The position numbers and the translations under genes are program-made. A DNA stretch of 64,000 nt from Ornithinimicrobium cavernae (GTDB lineage: Bacteria; Actinomycetota; Actinomycetes; Actinomycetales; Dermatophilaceae), in the NCBI RefSeq assembly GCF_003121625.1, contig NZ_QDDJ01000020.1, positions 1 to 64,000 of the forward strand. Reading direction: 5' to 3'. A model generated the notes under the pieces. The model searched no databases. It saw only the letters and a list, made by a program, of their open reading frames with translations, and was not told where the DNA came from. Position 1 is the first letter of the stretch. Each line of letters begins with the position of its first letter. Below are positions 18,227-29,700 of the stretch, piece by piece.

Positions 18227-19202
18227 CTACCGTGCAGCAGCAATCACTCCGGGCCTTCGTCGCCTGGTCGAACACAATGGCCGAGTTCAGCCGGGCGAGA
18301 GGGTGCTGGTGATCGCCGACTACCCGATGGCCGACTACGCACCCCTGCTCGCTGGACAGGTCCGGTCGGTGGGCGCCCACCCAGTCGTCGTGCTCATCCC
18401 ACCGTCACAGGGCGATGGCAACGAGCCGCCCCCGGCCGTCGCCGCCGCGATGAAGGAGACCGATGTCATCTTCTCGCCCGTGTCCCGGTCGATCACGCAC
18501 ACCAGCGCCATGCGCGCGGCCCTGGATGCTGGCGCGCGGTCAATCCTCATGACGCACCACAATGACGATGTTCTGACCGCCCGCTCCCTCCTGGTCACCG
18601 ACTTTGCCGAGCAGGAGGAGAAGTGCCGTCGCATCGGCCGGGCGCTGGAGGGAGACCACCAGATCCGGGTCACCTCGCCCGGCGGCACCGACCTCACCTT
18701 CACGGCCGTCGGCCGCCGCAAGCCCAACGTGCTCACGGGTCGGCCGAACCCCGGCGAGCTGGCTCCAGTCCCCACCATCGAGGTCAACGTCGTGCCGTTG
18801 GAGGGCACGGCCCAGGGCGTGATCGTGGCCGACTGCAGCATCCCCTACCTGGGCATCGGCCTCCTGGAGGAGCCGGTGGTCTGCCCGGTCGAGGACGGCT
18901 TCATCACGGAGGTCAAGGGCGGGCGTCAGGCCGACGTCCTGCGGGCGGACTGGGAGGCCCGCAACGACCGCAACTGCTACAACGTCGCCGAGCTCGGCAT
19001 CGGTCTGAACCCCGAGGCGATCCCTACGGGAGTGATGCTCGAGGACGAGGGGATCCTGGGGACCGTGCACTTCGGGATCGGCACGAGCCTCACCCTGGGC
19101 GGCGACCTCCTGGCACCCACCCACTACGACCTGCTCGTCTGGGCCCCGACCGTCGAGATCGACGGGAAGCCGCTGCTCCGCGACAAGGAGCTGCTGCTCT
19201 GA
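18219..19202 (+). CDS. M29 aminopeptidase / NicX-like metalloenzyme
   Basis: A 327-aa protein of the thermophilic-aminopeptidase fold that also includes 2,5-dihydroxypyridine dioxygenase NicX. The C-terminal metal site can be traced: Glu258 in NVAELGIG, Glu275 or 277 in LEDEG, His284 in GTVHFGIG, and His302-x-Asp304 in THYDLL, matching the M29 ligand order. No signal peptide, so cytosolic. It is the first gene of an amino acid ABC transporter operon, and its stop overlaps the ATPase start (TGATG). A peptide, amide or heteroaromatic ring imported by the transporter is a plausible substrate. Which of the two chemistries applies cannot be told from the sequence. Confidence 0.78.
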   Translation: MDTYRAAAITPGLRRLVEHNGRVQPGERVLVIADYPMADYAPLLAGQVRSVGAHPVVVLIPPSQGDGNEPPPAVAAAMKETDVIFSPVSRSITHTSAMRAALDAGARSILMTHHNDDVLTARSLLVTDFAEQEEKCRRIGRALEGDHQIRVTSPGGTDLTFTAVGRRKPNVLTGRPNPGELAPVPTIEVNVVPLEGTAQGVIVADCSIPYLGIGLLEEPVVCPVEDGFITEVKGGRQADVLRADWEARNDRNCYNVAELGIGLNPEAIPTGVMLEDEGILGTVHFGIGTSLTLGGDLLAPTHYDLLVWAPTVEIDGKPLLRDKELLL

Positions 19203-19939
19203 TGCCCACCCTCGTCGAGCTGCGCCAGGTCAACAAGTACTTCGGGGAGCACCACGTCCTCAAGGACGTCTCGCTGACGGTCGACACGGGCCAGGTCATC
19301 GTGGTCGTCGGTCCCTCCGGATCGGGCAAGTCGACCCTCTGCCGCACCATCAACAGGCTGGAGGCGATCGACTCCGGCGAGATCCTCGTCGAGGGGACTC
19401 CGCTGCCGACCGAGGGCGCCGCCCTGGCGAGACTGCGGTCCAACGTCGGCATGGTGTTCCAGTCCTTCAACCTCTTTCCCCAGTACACCGCCCGCGAGAA
19501 CGTCGCGCTCGCGCCGGTGAAGGTGAAGGGAGTGAAACCGTCCGTCGCGCGGGAGCGTGCGACCGACCTGCTGAACCGCGTCGGCCTCGCCGAGCACGCC
19601 GACAAGCTGCCGGCGCGTCTGTCGGGCGGGCAGCAGCAGCGGGTGGCGATCGCCCGGGCACTGGCCATGGAACCCAAGGTCATGCTGTTCGACGAGCCCA
19701 CCTCGGCGCTCGATCCGGAAATGATCAACGAGGTCCTGGACGTCATGAAGGACCTCGTCGCCCAGGGAATGACCATGGTGGTCGTCACCCACGAGATGGG
19801 GTTCGCGCGCTCGGCCGCCGACCGGGTTGTTTTCATGGATGACGGCCGCATCGCCGAAGCCTGCGACCCGGAGGACTTCTTCACGGCACCACGCACCGAA
19901 CGAGCACGGGACTTCCTGTCCAGGATTCTCCCGCACTGA
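19202..19939 (+). CDS. polar amino acid ABC transporter ATP-binding protein (GlnQ/GluA type)
   Basis: A 245-aa ATPase starting at ATG 19202, overlapping the upstream stop by one base; the longer open frame upstream is a shadow of the metalloenzyme gene. It has Walker [10 protein letters not shown] at about residue 36, the Q-loop [14 protein letters not shown], signature [17 protein letters not shown], Walker [15 protein letters not shown] and the switch His in [10 protein letters not shown]. These are typical of the PAAT family of glutamine, glutamate and arginine importers. Confidence 0.96.
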   Translation: MPTLVELRQVNKYFGEHHVLKDVSLTVDTGQVIVVVGPSGSGKSTLCRTINRLEAIDSGEILVEGTPLPTEGAALARLRSNVGMVFQSFNLFPQYTARENVALAPVKVKGVKPSVARERATDLLNRVGLAEHADKLPARLSGGQQQRVAIARALAMEPKVMLFDEPTSALDPEMINEVLDVMKDLVAQGMTMVVVTHEMGFARSAADRVVFMDDGRIAEACDPEDFFTAPRTERARDFLSRILPH

Positions 19940-19950
19940 GAGGAATCGCA

Positions 19951-20832
19951 ATGATGAGTAGAACCCAACATGTCCTGGTCGGAGCCTCGGCCGCGCTGCT
20001 GCTCGCGGCGTGTGGCGGCAGCGCCAACGGTGAGCAGACCGAGGTCGCCGAGGACGTGAGCTTCGAGGAGGGCACGACCATGGCTCGCCTCGCAGAACAG
20101 GGCTCGGTCACCGTCGGCGTCGCCTTCGACAAGCCGTACTTCGGGCTCCGTGGCCTGGACGGCGAGATGGAGGGCTTCGACGTCGAGATGGCCAAGGCCA
20201 TCGCCGGCGAGCTCGGCATCGAGCCGGCCGACATCGAGTGGGTCGAGACCGTCTCGGCAAACCGGGAGCCGTTCATCGAGCAGGGCAAGGTCGACTACGT
20301 GATCGCGACGTACACGATCAACGAGGAGCGCAAGAAGGTCGTCAGCTTCGCCGGGCCGTACTTCGTGGCAGGCCAGGCGATCATCGTGCCGAAGGGCAAC
20401 CCGCAGGGGATCGAGTCGATCGAGGACGTGAACGGCGAACGCCTCTGCGGGGTCACCGGCTCAACGGGCTATGAGCACATCCGCAGCGACTACCCGAACG
20501 CGGCCAAGGGTCTGACCGGGTTCGACACCTACTCCAAGTGCGGTGACGCCCTGGCCAACGGTCAGGTCGACGTCGTGACCGCGGACAACACCACCCTCGC
20601 CGGCATCATGTCCGACCACGAGGGTGAGTTCGAGCTGGTCGGCGAGCCCTTCAGCCAGGAGCCCTACGGTGTCGCGTTCGCCAAGGACGACGTCGAGTTC
20701 CAGTCCTTCGTCAACGAGGTCCTCCAGGAGATGATGGACGACGGTCGGTGGACCGAGATCTACGAGTCAACCGCGGGAGAGATCCTGGGCGAGGACATCG
20801 AGCCGCCCCAGATCACCGAGACGACCGAGTGA
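19951..20832 (+). CDS. polar amino acid ABC transporter substrate-binding lipoprotein (GluB type)
   Basis: A 293-aa extracytoplasmic lipoprotein with AGAGGAAT as ribosome site; ATG 19951 or 19954. The signal ends with the lipobox LLAACG. The mature protein has SBP_bac_3 marks: VTVGVAFDKPYFGLRG, MEGFDVEMAKAIAGELG, and a two-lobe pattern ending KDDVEFQSFVNEVLQEM. GluB-like glutamate receptors of corynebacteria have this layout, but the upstream metalloenzyme hints that the ligand may not be plain glutamate. Confidence 0.94.
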   Translation: MMSRTQHVLVGASAALLLAACGGSANGEQTEVAEDVSFEEGTTMARLAEQGSVTVGVAFDKPYFGLRGLDGEMEGFDVEMAKAIAGELGIEPADIEWVETVSANREPFIEQGKVDYVIATYTINEERKKVVSFAGPYFVAGQAIIVPKGNPQGIESIEDVNGERLCGVTGSTGYEHIRSDYPNAAKGLTGFDTYSKCGDALANGQVDVVTADNTTLAGIMSDHEGEFELVGEPFSQEPYGVAFAKDDVEFQSFVNEVLQEMMDDGRWTEIYESTAGEILGEDIEPPQITETTE

Positions 20833-20838
20833 CAGTCG

Positions 20839-21486
20839 ATGGATGCAGTTATTGACAACATCGACGTCATCCTCCGTGGGTTTGGCGCCACCCTGCTCGT
20901 CACGCTCCTGGCACTGGTGCTGGCGGTCGTCCTCGGGACCGCGACGGCCTGCTTCCGGGTGTCACCGCTGAAGCCGCTGAGCGCGGTCGGCACCGCCTAC
21001 GTCGGGATGGTGCGGAACACCCCCTTGACCGTGATCTTCTTCATGGTGGTCTTCGGCACGCCGGAGGTGGGCCTGAACGCGTCGTTCACGGCGTTTGCCG
21101 TCGTGGCCCTCGGCGTCTACACGGGGCCTTTCATCGGGGAGGTCCTGCGGTCCGGGATCCAGGGGCTCCACACGGGGCAGGGTGAGGCAGCCCGATCTCT
21201 TGGTATGTCGTTCGGCCAGTCCCTGAGGTACGTGATCCTGCCGCAGGCGGCCCGGGATGTCGTGGCTCCTCTGGGCAACGTCTGCATCGCGACCCTGAAG
21301 AACAGTTCGGTGGCGATGGCGTTCGGTGTCTTCGAGGCCACGGCCGCCGGTTACACCCTGGCCAACGCCAATGCCACGGCAGTCATCCAGATCCTGGCCG
21401 CGGTGGCGGTCGGCTACCTGTGCCTGACCTCGCTGGCCGCGGTCGCCATCGAGACCGTCGAGCACCGCGTGCGGATCGTGAGGTGA
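20839..21486 (+). CDS. amino acid ABC transporter permease (GluC type)
   Basis: A 215-aa membrane protein, 6 bp after the binding-protein stop. The first helix is LLVTLLALVLAVVLGTA; the inner-membrane EAA loop reads GEAARSLGMSFGQSLRYVILPQA, which docks the ATPase. Typical HEQRo/PAAT permease length. It pairs with the following permease as a heterodimer. Confidence 0.95.
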   Translation: MDAVIDNIDVILRGFGATLLVTLLALVLAVVLGTATACFRVSPLKPLSAVGTAYVGMVRNTPLTVIFFMVVFGTPEVGLNASFTAFAVVALGVYTGPFIGEVLRSGIQGLHTGQGEAARSLGMSFGQSLRYVILPQAARDVVAPLGNVCIATLKNSSVAMAFGVFEATAAGYTLANANATAVIQILAAVAVGYLCLTSLAAVAIETVEHRVRIVR

Positions 21487-21489
21487 GTC

Positions 21490-22326
21490 GTGAGCACCCT
21501 GCTGTATGACGAGCCGGGACCGGTGACGCGTGCACGTCTCCGCAGCTGGAGCGTCGTCGCGTTGCTGGTCATCGGGCTCGCTGTCGGGCTCGTGTGCTGG
21601 CGGCTCTGGGGCCAGGGCCAGTTCGAGGAGGACCTGTGGGCCCCGTTCCTGGACGAGCCGGCCCTGCGGACCGGCCTTGTGGGTGGGCTCGTCGGGACGC
21701 TCCAGGCGGCAGCGATGGCGATGGCCCTTGCGCTGGTCGTCGGGTTCGCGGTCGCCGTTGCCCGGCTCTCACCCTCCAGGGTGGTGCAGGCGGCCGGGGC
21801 CACGTTCGTGTGGTTCTTCCGCGGGCCACCGTTGCTCATCCTCATCCTGTTCTTCTTCCTCGCCTTCCCGATGGCGTTCGACATCGACATCACACCGTTC
21901 TGGGCACTGGTGCTGGGGCTGATGCTCTACAACGGCGCGGTCCTGGCGGAGGTGATCCGGGCGGGCGTGCTCGCGCTCCCGCGGGGCCAGGAGGAGGCGG
22001 CCGTGGCCCTCGGGATGCGCCGCGGGACGACGCTGCGCTACGTGCTGCTGCCCCAGGCGGTCCGGAACATGCTGCCCGCCGTCATCAGCCAGATGGTCAT
22101 CCTCGTCAAGGACACATCGCTGGGCTTCGTGGTGTCCTACGGCGAGCTGCTCCGCTACGGGAACACCGCGATCCAGGTCCTCGACAACCCCATTCAGATG
22201 TACCTTGTCGTCGCACTGATCTTCATCGCGATCAACATGTCCCTGTCCCGCGTGGCTCACGCCCTCGAGAAGAACCCGGTCGCGTCCGGGCTGCGCAGGA
22301 GGCGGACCGTTGCTGAGAGCCGCTGA
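21490..22326 (+). CDS. amino acid ABC transporter permease (GluD type)
   Basis: A 278-aa membrane protein from GTG 21490, 3 bp after the first permease. It has an N-terminal helix at about 17-35, then a PAAT permease core with the EAA loop EEAAVALGMRRGTTLRYVLL and the following PQAVRNMLPA. The longer N-terminus than its partner is usual for GluD. It completes the transporter; the regulator gene starts 39 bp later. Confidence 0.95.
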   Translation: MSTLLYDEPGPVTRARLRSWSVVALLVIGLAVGLVCWRLWGQGQFEEDLWAPFLDEPALRTGLVGGLVGTLQAAAMAMALALVVGFAVAVARLSPSRVVQAAGATFVWFFRGPPLLILILFFFLAFPMAFDIDITPFWALVLGLMLYNGAVLAEVIRAGVLALPRGQEEAAVALGMRRGTTLRYVLLPQAVRNMLPAVISQMVILVKDTSLGFVVSYGELLRYGNTAIQVLDNPIQMYLVVALIFIAINMSLSRVAHALEKNPVASGLRRRRTVAESR

Positions 22327-22365
22327 CCGTGTGCCGAGGCGGCGTGCGCAGCAAGGGGGAGCGGC

Positions 22366-23457
22366 ATGGCGGTCGTGATCCAGGGGCTCAGCGACGACGT
22401 CCGGCTGACCTTCGTGGCCTCGCCCCTTGCGGAGCTCGGGTGCGCCCTGCAGATCCTCGCCCGGGCCGAACGCGACTCGGCCGACGCGGTGTGGGCCGTC
22501 GATGCGATCTCGTCGGCCGAGGAGGAGGACCTCGCGGCGCTGCGCCGCTACACGCCGCTCTTCGCCGGGATCCGCCTGGGCCTGTTCCTGACCCAGGCCG
22601 CGGGCCGGATGGCGACGCTGACGGAGGAGATCCGTGGCCTGGCCAGCGTGCCCGCGACCGACGTCCTGGCCTCCGTCGTGATCGCCCTGGCTGGTGGCAG
22701 CAGACCACGCAGCGTCGTCTGCGCCAGCGATGTGGTGCGCCCTGAGCACCTGCTCGAGGTGCGACAGACCGTCGCCGCACGTGACGACGGGGGACTGGCA
22801 CTGCTCGACCAGTGCCGAGCCGACCCGGTGGAGTGGCTGAAGGACTTCAGCTCGTTCCTGTCCCGGTGCGAGCGGTGGTTCTTCCGCCCGCTCTGGGAGG
22901 ACGTGATGCCGCTGCTGTCGGCCGAGGTCCAGGCCAGGCGCCGGGTCGCGCGCAACCACGGCGACACCGGGGCGCTCCTCAGCGCGATCGACGGCGCCCA
23001 CGAGACCGGGGTCTCGGGCGTGGTCCGCATCGACAAGCTCTACGAGTCCACGATCAACATCAGCCGGACCGGCATGGTGATCTGTGTCCCGTCGGCTCTC
23101 GGTGGCCGGCACCTGGCCGTCAAGGACGAGCTCTCGCCACCGGTCCTGCACTACCCCCTGCCCGTTCCGCACAACCGACCGGTGCCCAGCGCACGCCTGG
23201 TCACCGACCGGCTGCTGGCGCTGGGGAACCTGACCCGTCTCGCACTGTGCCGCGACCTGCTCCGGCAGCCTCGGACGACGCGAGAGCTCTCGGAACGCTG
23301 GGACATGGACCCGGCCCAGGTCTCCCGGCACCTCAAGGTGCTCCGGGACGTCGGCCTGGTCAGCATCGAGCGGCGTGGTCGGCTCGTCTTCTACCGCCTC
23401 AGCGGCCACGAGGTGACGACTCTCGGGCAGGACGTCATGGACTCGCTCCTGCGGTAG
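22366..23457 (+). CDS. ArsR-type winged-helix regulator with N-terminal DUF5937-like domain
   Basis: A 363-aa protein with AAGGGGGAG as ribosome site. The C-terminal about 85 residues are an ArsR-type winged helix: LGNLTRLALCRDLLRQPRTT, then the recognition part MDPAQVSRHLKVLRDVGLV and wing RRGRLVFYRLSG. The N-terminal 270 residues resemble those of actinobacterial regulators annotated with DUF5937, probably a ligand or dimerisation domain; the family name is from memory. No metal-binding cysteine pair typical of ArsR is seen. As last gene of the operon it probably controls the transporter and metalloenzyme. Confidence 0.85.
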   Translation: MAVVIQGLSDDVRLTFVASPLAELGCALQILARAERDSADAVWAVDAISSAEEEDLAALRRYTPLFAGIRLGLFLTQAAGRMATLTEEIRGLASVPATDVLASVVIALAGGSRPRSVVCASDVVRPEHLLEVRQTVAARDDGGLALLDQCRADPVEWLKDFSSFLSRCERWFFRPLWEDVMPLLSAEVQARRRVARNHGDTGALLSAIDGAHETGVSGVVRIDKLYESTINISRTGMVICVPSALGGRHLAVKDELSPPVLHYPLPVPHNRPVPSARLVTDRLLALGNLTRLALCRDLLRQPRTTRELSERWDMDPAQVSRHLKVLRDVGLVSIERRGRLVFYRLSGHEVTTLGQDVMDSLLR

Positions 23458-23698
23458 GCCGGCGACGCTGAGGAGGTCTCCTACATCGTGCTCGAGCTTT
23501 CCTTGACCGACCCGACCACACCGGGTGCCGCGTCGGAGTTGGTCACCTCCGGCGACCTCCAGCGGATCGAGCCGGTCTCGGTCGTCATCTGTCCCGTCGG
23601 GGAGGTCGAGTGCACGGCCGAATCGGGCCTCCCAGCGTCACTTTCCCCTGAGAATCGGGGGGTCGTTGCGCGGGGAGGGAGGACCGGCGCGACGCGGG
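23458..23698. other. short intergenic stretch, no certain gene
   Basis: Between the regulator and the end of the PKD gene. A frame from GTG 23488 (83 codons) follows a GGAGG, and its first 45 codons look coding-like, but the rest runs into the 50-bp repeat. I cannot assign it; it may be a remnant. Confidence 0.3.
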
Positions 23699-23798
23699 CT
23701 CAGCCGGTCACGGTGATGGTGGCGGTGCTGTCGGCATAGCCGGGCGCCCTCAGCCGGTCACGGTGATGATGGCGGTGCTGTCGGCATAGCCGGGCGCC
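23699..23798. repeat. 50-bp tandem duplication at the 3' end of the PKD gene
   Basis: Two direct copies, 23699-23748 and 23749-23798, differ at a single base. Each encodes, on the minus strand, the last residues APGYADSTA(I/T)ITVTG and a stop. Because 50 is not a multiple of three, the second copy is out of frame with the gene. Confidence 0.95.
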
Positions 23799-26700
23799 GA
23801 GACCGTCAGTGTCGTGGTGCCAGGAGCCAGGCCCCGGACGGTGAAGGCCTGCCAGTTGGTGTTGCTGACGTCCTCCAGCGTGATCGTCCGGAGTCCGGGA
23901 CCCTCGGCGCTGGTCGCGAGCAGTGCCGTGGACTCCGAGGCGACCGTGAGAGTGATGTCCGTCGGGGCCGGGGGAGCCACGGTGAACCGCACGTGGGCGG
24001 TGCCCTGCTGCCCCGTGCCGACGCTGACGTTGCCCGCACTCAGGGCGGGCGGCGTCACGGTGGCCGTGAGGCTGGTGCGGCCGTTGCCGGGTTGGGTGAA
24101 CCCGTCCGGCTGGATGATCGCCACGGTGGTCGTGCCGGCTGTCGCGGGGTCGAAGGCGGTGCTGACCCGGTAGCCGCTGTTGCCCGCGAGCGTCAGCGTC
24201 GCCTCCGTCAGGGAGCCGACGGCGTCGTGACTGTTCGTCAGCTGCACGGTGGCGCTGGTGCCGGGGCGCAGCTCCTGTTGTGACCACAGGGTGCCGGTGG
24301 CGCTGAGGACGTAGGCGTCGATGTGGATCGCGGTGTCGCCCGAGAAGGTGCTGGTCGTGAAGTCGCCGGTGGACAGGTGGAACCCGGAGGCGCGGACGGT
24401 GAGGGTCGCCGTTGTGGTGGCGTAACCGTCCGCCGACACGGTGAGCGTGGTGGTGCCCTCGGTCAGGCCCTGGACGGTGAAGCCCTGCCAGTTGGCGCTG
24501 GTCACGCCGGCGAGGGTGATCGACCTCGACCCGACAGTTGCCGGACTGGTGGAGATGACGGCGGTGGACCCGTCGGCGACTGTGAGGGTGATGTCCGTCG
24601 GTGTCGGGGGCACCACCGTCAGGCGGGTGTTCGCGCCGACCTGCAGGTCCTTGCCGACCGTCACGTCGCTCATCGCGATCGCCGGCGCGGTGACCGTCGC
24701 CGTGAGAGCGGTGCGGCCGTTGCCGGGTTGGGTGAACCCGTCCGGCTGGATGATCGCCACGGTGGTCGTGCCGGCTGTCGCGGGGTCGAAGGCGGTGCTG
24801 ACCCGGTAGCCGCTGTTGCCCGGGAGCGTCAGCGTCGCCTCCGTGAGAGAGCCGACCGCGTCATCGGTGTTCGTGAGCTGCACGGTGGCGCTGGTGCCGG
24901 GGCGCAGCTCCTGTTGTGACCACAGGGTGCCGGTGGCGCTGAGGACGTAGGCGTCGATGTGGATCGCGGTGTCGCCCGAGAAGGTGGTGGTGCTGAAGTC
25001 GCCGGTGGACAGGTGGAACCCGGAGGCGCGGACGGTGAGGGTCGCCGTTGTGGTGGCGTAACCGTCCGCCGACACGGTGAGCGTGGTGGTGCCCTCCGTC
25101 AGGCCCTGGACGGCGAAGCCCTGCCAGTTGGCACTGGTCACGCCGGCGAGGGTGATCGTCTTCGACCCGACCGTCGCGGCGTCGGTGGAGAGCAGCGCCG
25201 TCGACTCGTCGGTGACCGTCAGGGTGAGGTCGGTGGGTGTGGGTGGGACGACTGTCAGTCGGGTGTTGGCCGCGGCCTGCAGGTCCTTGCCGACCGTCAC
25301 GTCGCTCATGGCGATCGCGGGTGCGGTGACCGTCGCCGTGAGAGCGGTGCGGCCGTTGCTGGGTTGGGTGAACCCGTCCGGCTGGGTGATCGCCACAGTG
25401 GTTGTGCCGGCCGTGGCGGGGTCGAAGGCGGTGCTGACCCGGTAGCCGCTGTCGCCCGCGAGCGTCAACGTCGTCTCGGTGAGCGTGCCGACGGCGTCGT
25501 TGCTGTTGGTCACGATAAGGGTCGCGCTGGCCCCGGGCCGCAGCTCCTGCTGTGACCAGAGGGCACCGCTGGTGCTGAGGGCGTAGGCGTCGACATGCAC
25601 CGCGGTGTTGCCCGAGAAGGTGCTGGTCGTGAAGTCGCCGGTGGTCAGGTGGAACCCGGAGCCGGTCACGGTGATCGTGCTGGTCGCGTCCGCATAGCCG
25701 TCTGCACTCACGGTGAGCGTCGTGGTGCCCTCGGCCAGGCCCTGGACCGCGAAACCCTGCCAGTTGGCGCTGGTCACGCCGGCGAGGGTGATCGACTTCG
25801 ACCCGACCGTCGCGGCGCTGGTCGAGAGCAGCGCCGTCGACTCGTCGGCGACGGTGAGGGTGATGTCTGTCGGTGCCGTGGGGGCCACCATCAGGCGGGT
25901 GTTCGCGACGACCTGCAGGTCCTCGCCCACCTGCGCCACGCTCGTGGCGATCTGCGGTGGCGCAGTGACCCGGACGGCCCGGGTGAGCTGGGCCGCGCCT
26001 GGAGCGCTGACTGTGAGCTGAGAGTCACCCTGACCAACTCCCTGTATGCCGAAGCTCGCCGTGGTCTGTCCGGCCGGGACGGTGACCGTGGCCGGGACCG
26101 TGAAGACGTCAGTGTCCAGGCTCGCCAGGGTGACCTCCAGGCCACCGGTCGGGGCCGGGCCGGAGAGGCCCACGGTCATCGTCTGGCTGCGACCCTCATT
26201 GAGCGTGATCGTGCCCGACGGGCTGAGCGTCAGGACCAGCTCGACGGTCGCGGTCCGCGAGTGCGGCGCGTAGCCCGCGGCGCGGGCCGTGATGACGGCG
26301 CTCCCCACGGCCTGCCCGGTGACCTGCGGGTTGGCGGTCGGTAGGACCGCACCCTCGGGGATGACCACGGAGGACTCCACGGTGACGATGCTGGTGTCGC
26401 TGCTCTCCAGCAGGATCGTCGTGCCGCCCACCGGCGCGGGCTCGCTCAGGCTGATCGGCAGGCCACTGGTCTGGCCGGGGGAGAGGACCGGCACGTTGCC
26501 CACGCTGACGGTGCTGTTGGTGCTGCCCGTCTCGGCGGTGGCGTCGGTGTAGCCGAGGGCCGACGCGGTGAGCACCACGCTGCCCTCGGCCTGGCCGGTA
26601 ACCTCGACCTGGCCGGTCGTCTCGCCCTCGGCGAACTGGACGGTGGCAGGGTCGACGGTGACCAGAGTCGGGTCACTGCTGGAGACGTTGACGGTCAGTC

Positions 26701-29700
26701 CACCGGCCGGGGCCGGGGCAGCCAGGGCGATGGTCGCCGGGATGGTGCGGCCGACGCCGACCAGCGGCTCGACCTGCAGGCTCATTGACCGTGCTGCGAC
26801 CGTGACGGTGGCGGACCCTGTCGTGTAGCCGTCGCCGCTGGCGGTCACGACCGCCGTGCCTGCGGCGCTGCCGCTGGCGACTGGGACGTCGACGACCGTC
26901 GCACCGGCGGCCACGGTGACCGAGGCCAGCGGTGTGAGCACCTGCGGGGCGTCACTGGTGAGACTCAGAAGCTGACCGCCCACCGGTGCCGGGCGCTCGA
27001 GCGTGACGCGCAGGTCGCCGGAGGAGTAGGTCTGCAGGTCAGGCCCCGTGACCGTGATCGCAGGCAGCGTGACGGAGATCGTCACGGAGTCCTCGGCCGA
27101 GGTGTCGGTGCCGTCGCTGACGGTGAGCGAGGCAGTGTAGCTGCCTGCCACGTCGGGGGTGAAGCTCGGTGCGACAGCCGTGGCGTCGTCGAGAGTCGCC
27201 ATCGACCCGCTGGGGGTGGTGAGCACCCAGGCGAAGGTGAGGTCGTCACCGTCCGCGTCGCTGGACAACGAGCCGTCCAGGGTGACCGTGTCACCTGCCA
27301 GGGCGCTCTGGTCCTGACCGGCGTCAGCGACGGGGACCTGGTTGGCGGGGTGCTGAGCCGTGATGGTGACGGTGTCCCCGGTGGAGGTCCACCGGCCGTC
27401 GGTGACCTGAAGGGCCACGGTGTACTGCCCGGCCACGTCTGCGGTGAAGGTGGGCTGGCTGGCGAGGGGGTCGCTCAGGGCGGCGGACGAACCAGTGGGT
27501 GTGGTCAGGGTCCAGGCGTAGGTGAGTGAGTCGCCGTCTGCGTCCGTCGAGCCGGTGCCGTCGAGGGTGACGAGGTCGCCGGTGGTGACGGTCTGGTCCG
27601 CTCCGGCGTCGGCTGCGGGGCGGTGGGTCACGGTGATGGTCACGGTGTCGGCGGGAGAGTCCTGGGTGCCGTCGTTGACGACGAGCTCGGCCGTGTAGGT
27701 GCCGGCGACGTCGGCGGTGAAGGTGGGCTCGGCTGCGGTGAAGTCGTCCAGTTCGGCTGCCGAACCGGGCGGGCCCGTCAGGTTCCAGTCGTAGGTGAGG
27801 GGGTCACTGTCGGCGTCGGAGGAGTTCGTGCCGTCGAGTGTGACGGTGTCGTCCACGGCGGCGACTGTGTCGTCGCCGGCGTCGGCGACGGGCGTTTCGT
27901 TCGGGATCTCGTTGACCGTGATGGTGACGGTGTCCGGTGCGGAGGTCCACTGGCCGTCGGTGACCTGGAGAGTGACGGTGTACTGCCCGGCCACGTCTGC
28001 GGTGAAGGTGGGTTGCGCGGCGAGGGGGTCGCTGAGCTGCACGGTGGACCTGGCAGGCGCGGAGGTCAGGCTCCAGGAGTAGGTCAGGGGGTCGTTGTCG
28101 CCGTCGGAGGAGCCGGTGCCGTCGAGGGTGACCAGGTCGCCGGTGGTGACGGTCTGGTCCGCGCCGGCGTCCGCGACTGGGCGGTGAGTCACGGCGATGG
28201 TCACGGTGTCGGCGGGAGAGTCCTGGGTGCCGTCGTTGACGACGAGCTCGGCCGTGTAGGTGCCGGCCAGGTCGACGGTGATTGTCGGCGCCGCTGCTGC
28301 AGGGTTGTCCAGCGTGGCGGTGGAGCCCGACGGAGTGGTGAGAGTCCACGAATAGGTGACCGTCTGGCCCTCGGGGTCGATGGAGCGGGTGCCGTTGAGG
28401 GTGACCACGTCACCAACCACGGCTGTTTGGTCCTCACCCGCGTCGGCAGTCGGCGCCTCGTTGGCGGCGTGCTGAGCCGTGATGGTGACGGTGTCCTCGG
28501 TGGAGGTCCACCGGCCGTCGGTGACCTGAAGGGCCACGGTGTACTGCCCGGCCACGTCTGCGGTGAAGGTGGGTTGCGCGGCGAGGGGGTCGCTGAGCTG
28601 TGCGGTGGACCCGGCGGGCGTGGAGGTCAGGCTCCAGGAGTAGGTCAGGGGGTCGTTGTCGCCGTCGGAGGAGCCGGTGCCGTCGAGGGTGACGAGGTCG
28701 TCGGTGGTGACGGTCTGGTCCTCGCCTGCGTCCGCGGTGGGGCGGTGGCTGACGGTGATGCTCACCGTGTCGGCGGGGGAGTCCTGGGTGCCGTCGTTGA
28801 CGGTGAGTTCGGCGGTGTAGTCGCCGGCCACGTCCGGCGTGAAGGTGGGTCCGGCGGTGTCGGAGGCCTCCAGAGCGGAGGTGGAGCCGGTGGGGGAAGT
28901 GAGGGTCCAGGCATACGAGAGTTGGTCGCCGTCGGCGTCGGATGAGCCGGTGCCGTCGAGGGTCACTGTTTCGCCGACGACTGCTTCCTGGTCGGAGCCC
29001 GCGTCGGCGACCGGCGTTTCGTTTGGGATCTCGTTGACGGTGATGGTCACCGTGTCTGACAGGGAGTTCTCAGTGCCGTCGTTGACGACGAGCTCGGCGG
29101 TGTAGCTGCCGGCCACGTCCGGCGTGAAGGTGGGCCCGGCGGTGTCGGAGCCCTCCAGGACGGAGGTGGAGCCGGTGGGGGAGGTGAGCGTCCACGCATA
29201 CGACAGCTGGTCGCCATCCGCATCGGATGAGCCGGTGCCGTCCAGGGTGACCAGGTCACCAACCACGACTGTCTGGTCCGCGCCGGCGTCCGCGACCGGC
29301 ACCTGGTTGGTCGTGCCGCAGGGGTCGGGGACCGGGCGGTCGAAGCGCTCGCCGTAGCCCGGGCCGTCGCCGCTGTTGTTGTTCCGCGCGCTGACCCAGA
29401 TCGTCGTGATGCCCGGCGTGTCCGACAGGCTCCACGACGTCCCACCACGGGCAACGTGTCGGGTGTGCGCGTCGCCCTGGGCGACGACGATCCTCGACAT
29501 CCGGACCGGGGAGGTGACGGCGACGCCGTCGCACGACCAGTCGACGCTGATGCCACTGGTCACGGTGAGGGCGACGGAGTCCGCCTCGGAGTCCTCGATG
29601 CCGTCGCTGACGACCAAGGTCGCGGTGTAGGTGCCGACCAGGGCGAGGGCGAACGACGGTGTCGCAGAGGAGTTTCCGTCGAGCGACTGGGTGAAGTCGC

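Noticed and set aside
18623-19201. Upstream extension of the amino acid ATPase frame
   Set aside because: Pro/Arg/Gly-rich shadow of the metalloenzyme gene; the ATPase fold starts exactly at ATG 19202.
29319-29553. Possible recombination between the two PKD genes as a mobile element
   Set aside because: The shared module lies at the same place within both proteins and has no terminal repeats or transposase; paralogy explains it.
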